From Deltaproteobacteria bacterium (GTDB lineage Bacteria; Myxococcota_A; UBA9160; SZUA-336): a stretch of DNA of 7,337 bases. Positions 6,708 through 7,337 of this stretch are shown piece after piece; position 1 is the stretch's first letter, and every line of letters starts with the position of its first letter. The stretch is from assembly GCA_030673955.1 (NCBI GenBank), contig DAOVBF010000062.1, positions 1 to 7,337 on the forward strand. The letters run 5' to 3'. Position numbers and translations under genes: made by a program. The notes beneath the pieces are model-generated. The model did not search any database. It was given only the letters and a program-made list of their open reading frames with translations, and was not told the origin of the DNA.

Positions 6708-6731
6708 GCAGGGGCCAGCCGGTGCTTTCAA
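6703..6731 (-). promoter_or_regulatory. Sigma-70-like promoter of the fadE26-fadE27-fadD-tetR unit
   Basis: On the minus strand TTGAAA (6731-6726) and CATAAT (6708-6703) are spaced by exactly 17 bases, each matching consensus at five of six positions. A transcript would start near 6696, about 48 bases before the GTG of fadE26. The AT-rich box is unusual in this GC-rich region and is shared with the opposing promoter. Confidence 0.6.
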
Positions 6732-6821
6732 TCTGAAGCCCGTGATACGGTAGCGAGGCGCGCACGAGGCCTCGCGCCGCGGCGGTTCGAGGGTCGGTGC
6801 GCGGCGCGCCGGCTCTGCCGG

Positions 6822-6844
6822 GCGAGCCCCTGACGGGGGCTCGC
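6822..6844. repeat. Nine-base inverted repeat in the ferredoxin leader
   Basis: GCGAGCCCC and GGGGCTCGC form a perfect nine-pair stem around the five-base loop TGACG. It sits in the 232-base gap between the divergent genes, ending 35 bases before the ferredoxin start. There is no following T run on either strand, so a classical terminator is unlikely. It may stabilise or tune translation of the ferredoxin leader, or be a protein site. Confidence 0.5.
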
Positions 6845-6879
6845 AAGAAGGACCCAGGAGATTCGATGGAGAGGGTGGG

Positions 6880-7074
6880 ATGAAAGTCGTCGTCAATCGT
6901 GACCTGTGCGAAGCAAACGCCGTCTGCATGCGCAGGGCGCCCGAGGTCTTCAAGGTGGACGATAAGGACAAGCTGCATATCCTGATCGAGAGCCCGCCGG
7001 AAGCGCTTCGGGCCAAGGTCGAAACAGCGGTGCGGCTTTGCCCGCGCCAGGCGCTGAGTCTCATCGAGGACTGA
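6880..7074 (+). CDS. fdxD: Small [3Fe-4S] ferredoxin, FdxD-like
   Basis: The 64-residue protein has the cluster-binding pattern of P450-associated bacterial ferredoxins: C10-x2-N13-x2-C16 and C54-P55. Three cysteines with a non-cysteine at the fourth ligand position indicate a [3Fe-4S] cluster. RDLCEANAVCMRRAPEVFKVDD (7-28, read in two parts) closely follows FdxD of M. tuberculosis, which is also encoded divergently from fadE26. The likely role is one-electron transfer from a reductase to a cytochrome P450, with the P450 encoded just downstream as the natural candidate. A purine-rich ribosome binding site (GGAGAGGG at 6868-6875) precedes ATG 6880; an ATG at 6866 is out of frame. It converges on the P450 gene with a 16-base gap, so the two are not in one operon despite the probable partnership. 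Confidence 0.93.
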   Translation: MKVVVNRDLCEANAVCMRRAPEVFKVDDKDKLHILIESPPEALRAKVETAVRLCPRQALSLIED

Positions 7075-7090
7075 GCCCCAGGCCCGTCTC

Positions 7091-7337
7091 TCAGACGCGC
7101 GCCCGCTCCGGCGTGAACTTGATTCGCATCTCCTTCACGCCGTTGATGAAGTTCGAGCGCAGCCGCCGCACCGGCCCCGCGAGCTGCGGATTGCGCAGGC
7201 GCCTCACCATCTCCTCGAAGATGATGCGGAGCTCGCAGCGGGCCAGATTGGCGCCCAGACAGAAATGCTCCCCGATCCCGAAGGCCAGGTGATCGTTGGG
7301 GCGGCGGTGGATATCGAAACGGTCGGCATCCTCGAAG
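7091..7337 (-). CDS. Cytochrome P450, CYP124/125/142-like (C-terminal part)
   Basis: Only the last 81 codons are in the window; the gene continues past the right edge. The frame is read from codon 7336-7334 to TGA at 7093-7091 on the minus strand. It contains the heme-binding loop FGIGEHFCLGANLAR (fragment residues 19-33) with the axial cysteine at C26, then the L-helix and, near the end, RLRSNFINGVKEM (58-70). The combination HFCLGANLAR with LRS-x-F-x-NG-x-K is typical of the CYP124, CYP125 and CYP142 group, which hydroxylates the terminal carbon of methyl-branched lipids and of the sterol side chain up to the C26-acid. That would supply the substrate of the adjacent ligase. The P450 class is certain from the heme loop; the subfamily needs the missing part. 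Confidence 0.92.
   Translation of the reverse strand, partial: FEDADRFDIHRRPNDHLAFGIGEHFCLGANLARCELRIIFEEMVRRLRNPQLAGPVRRLRSNFINGVKEMRIKFTPERARV

Noticed and set aside
6648..7064. N-terminal extension of the fadE26 frame
   Set aside because: It would cover the promoter, operator and ferredoxin gene, reads as low-complexity serine/arginine/proline sequence, and the family start with a strong ribosome binding site is at GTG 6647.
1..7337. CRISPR arrays, tRNA or rRNA genes, insertion sequences
   Set aside because: I saw no regularly spaced repeats, cloverleaf-like sequence with a CCA-type end, transposase motifs or paired terminal repeats.

Overview
The window is a stretch of a high-GC bacterial chromosome. 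Its right two thirds (about 2030 to 7337) is a compact gene block for sterol or steroid side-chain catabolism. On the minus strand, read right to left, lie two acyl-CoA dehydrogenases (ChsE4/FadE26-like and ChsE5/FadE27-like), a steroid-type acyl-CoA synthetase (FadD19-like) and a TetR regulator that resembles KstR. A small [3Fe-4S] ferredoxin (FdxD-like) is divergent from the first dehydrogenase. The C-terminal part of a cytochrome P450 of the CYP124/125/142 type runs off the right edge. The order ferredoxin / fadE26 / fadE27 / acyl-CoA ligase matches, from memory, the Mycobacterium tuberculosis fdxD-fadE26-fadE27 locus, although the ligase here is FadD19-like rather than FadD17-like.

The genes fit one short route. 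The P450, fed electrons by a ferredoxin, oxidises the terminal side-chain carbon to an acid. The ligase makes the CoA thioester. The dehydrogenase pair, probably an alpha2-beta2 enzyme with one catalytic subunit, introduces the first double bond of beta-oxidation. Two 14-bp sites fit the KstR operator pattern TnnAACnnGTTnnA. One sits in the divergent promoter region (6680-6693), the other just upstream of the ligase start (4268-4281). With the regulator as last gene of the unit, the block looks like a self-contained, autoregulated KstR-type regulon.

The left third is different. Positions 1-424 hold no gene I can support. At 425-1669 lies a membrane-anchored calcineurin-like metallophosphoesterase (YkuE/YaeI type). 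At 1779-2018 there is a 79-residue protein with only about 45% GC, far below its neighbours; its C-terminal half resembles the small winged-helix DsrD family. It converges on the TetR gene with an 11-base gap.

The host cannot be named from sequence alone. The steroid block is of a type best known in Actinobacteria. The small DsrD-like gene and the general style of the proteins would also fit an uncultivated Myxococcota, Desulfobacterota or Binatota-like lineage. That is inference only.
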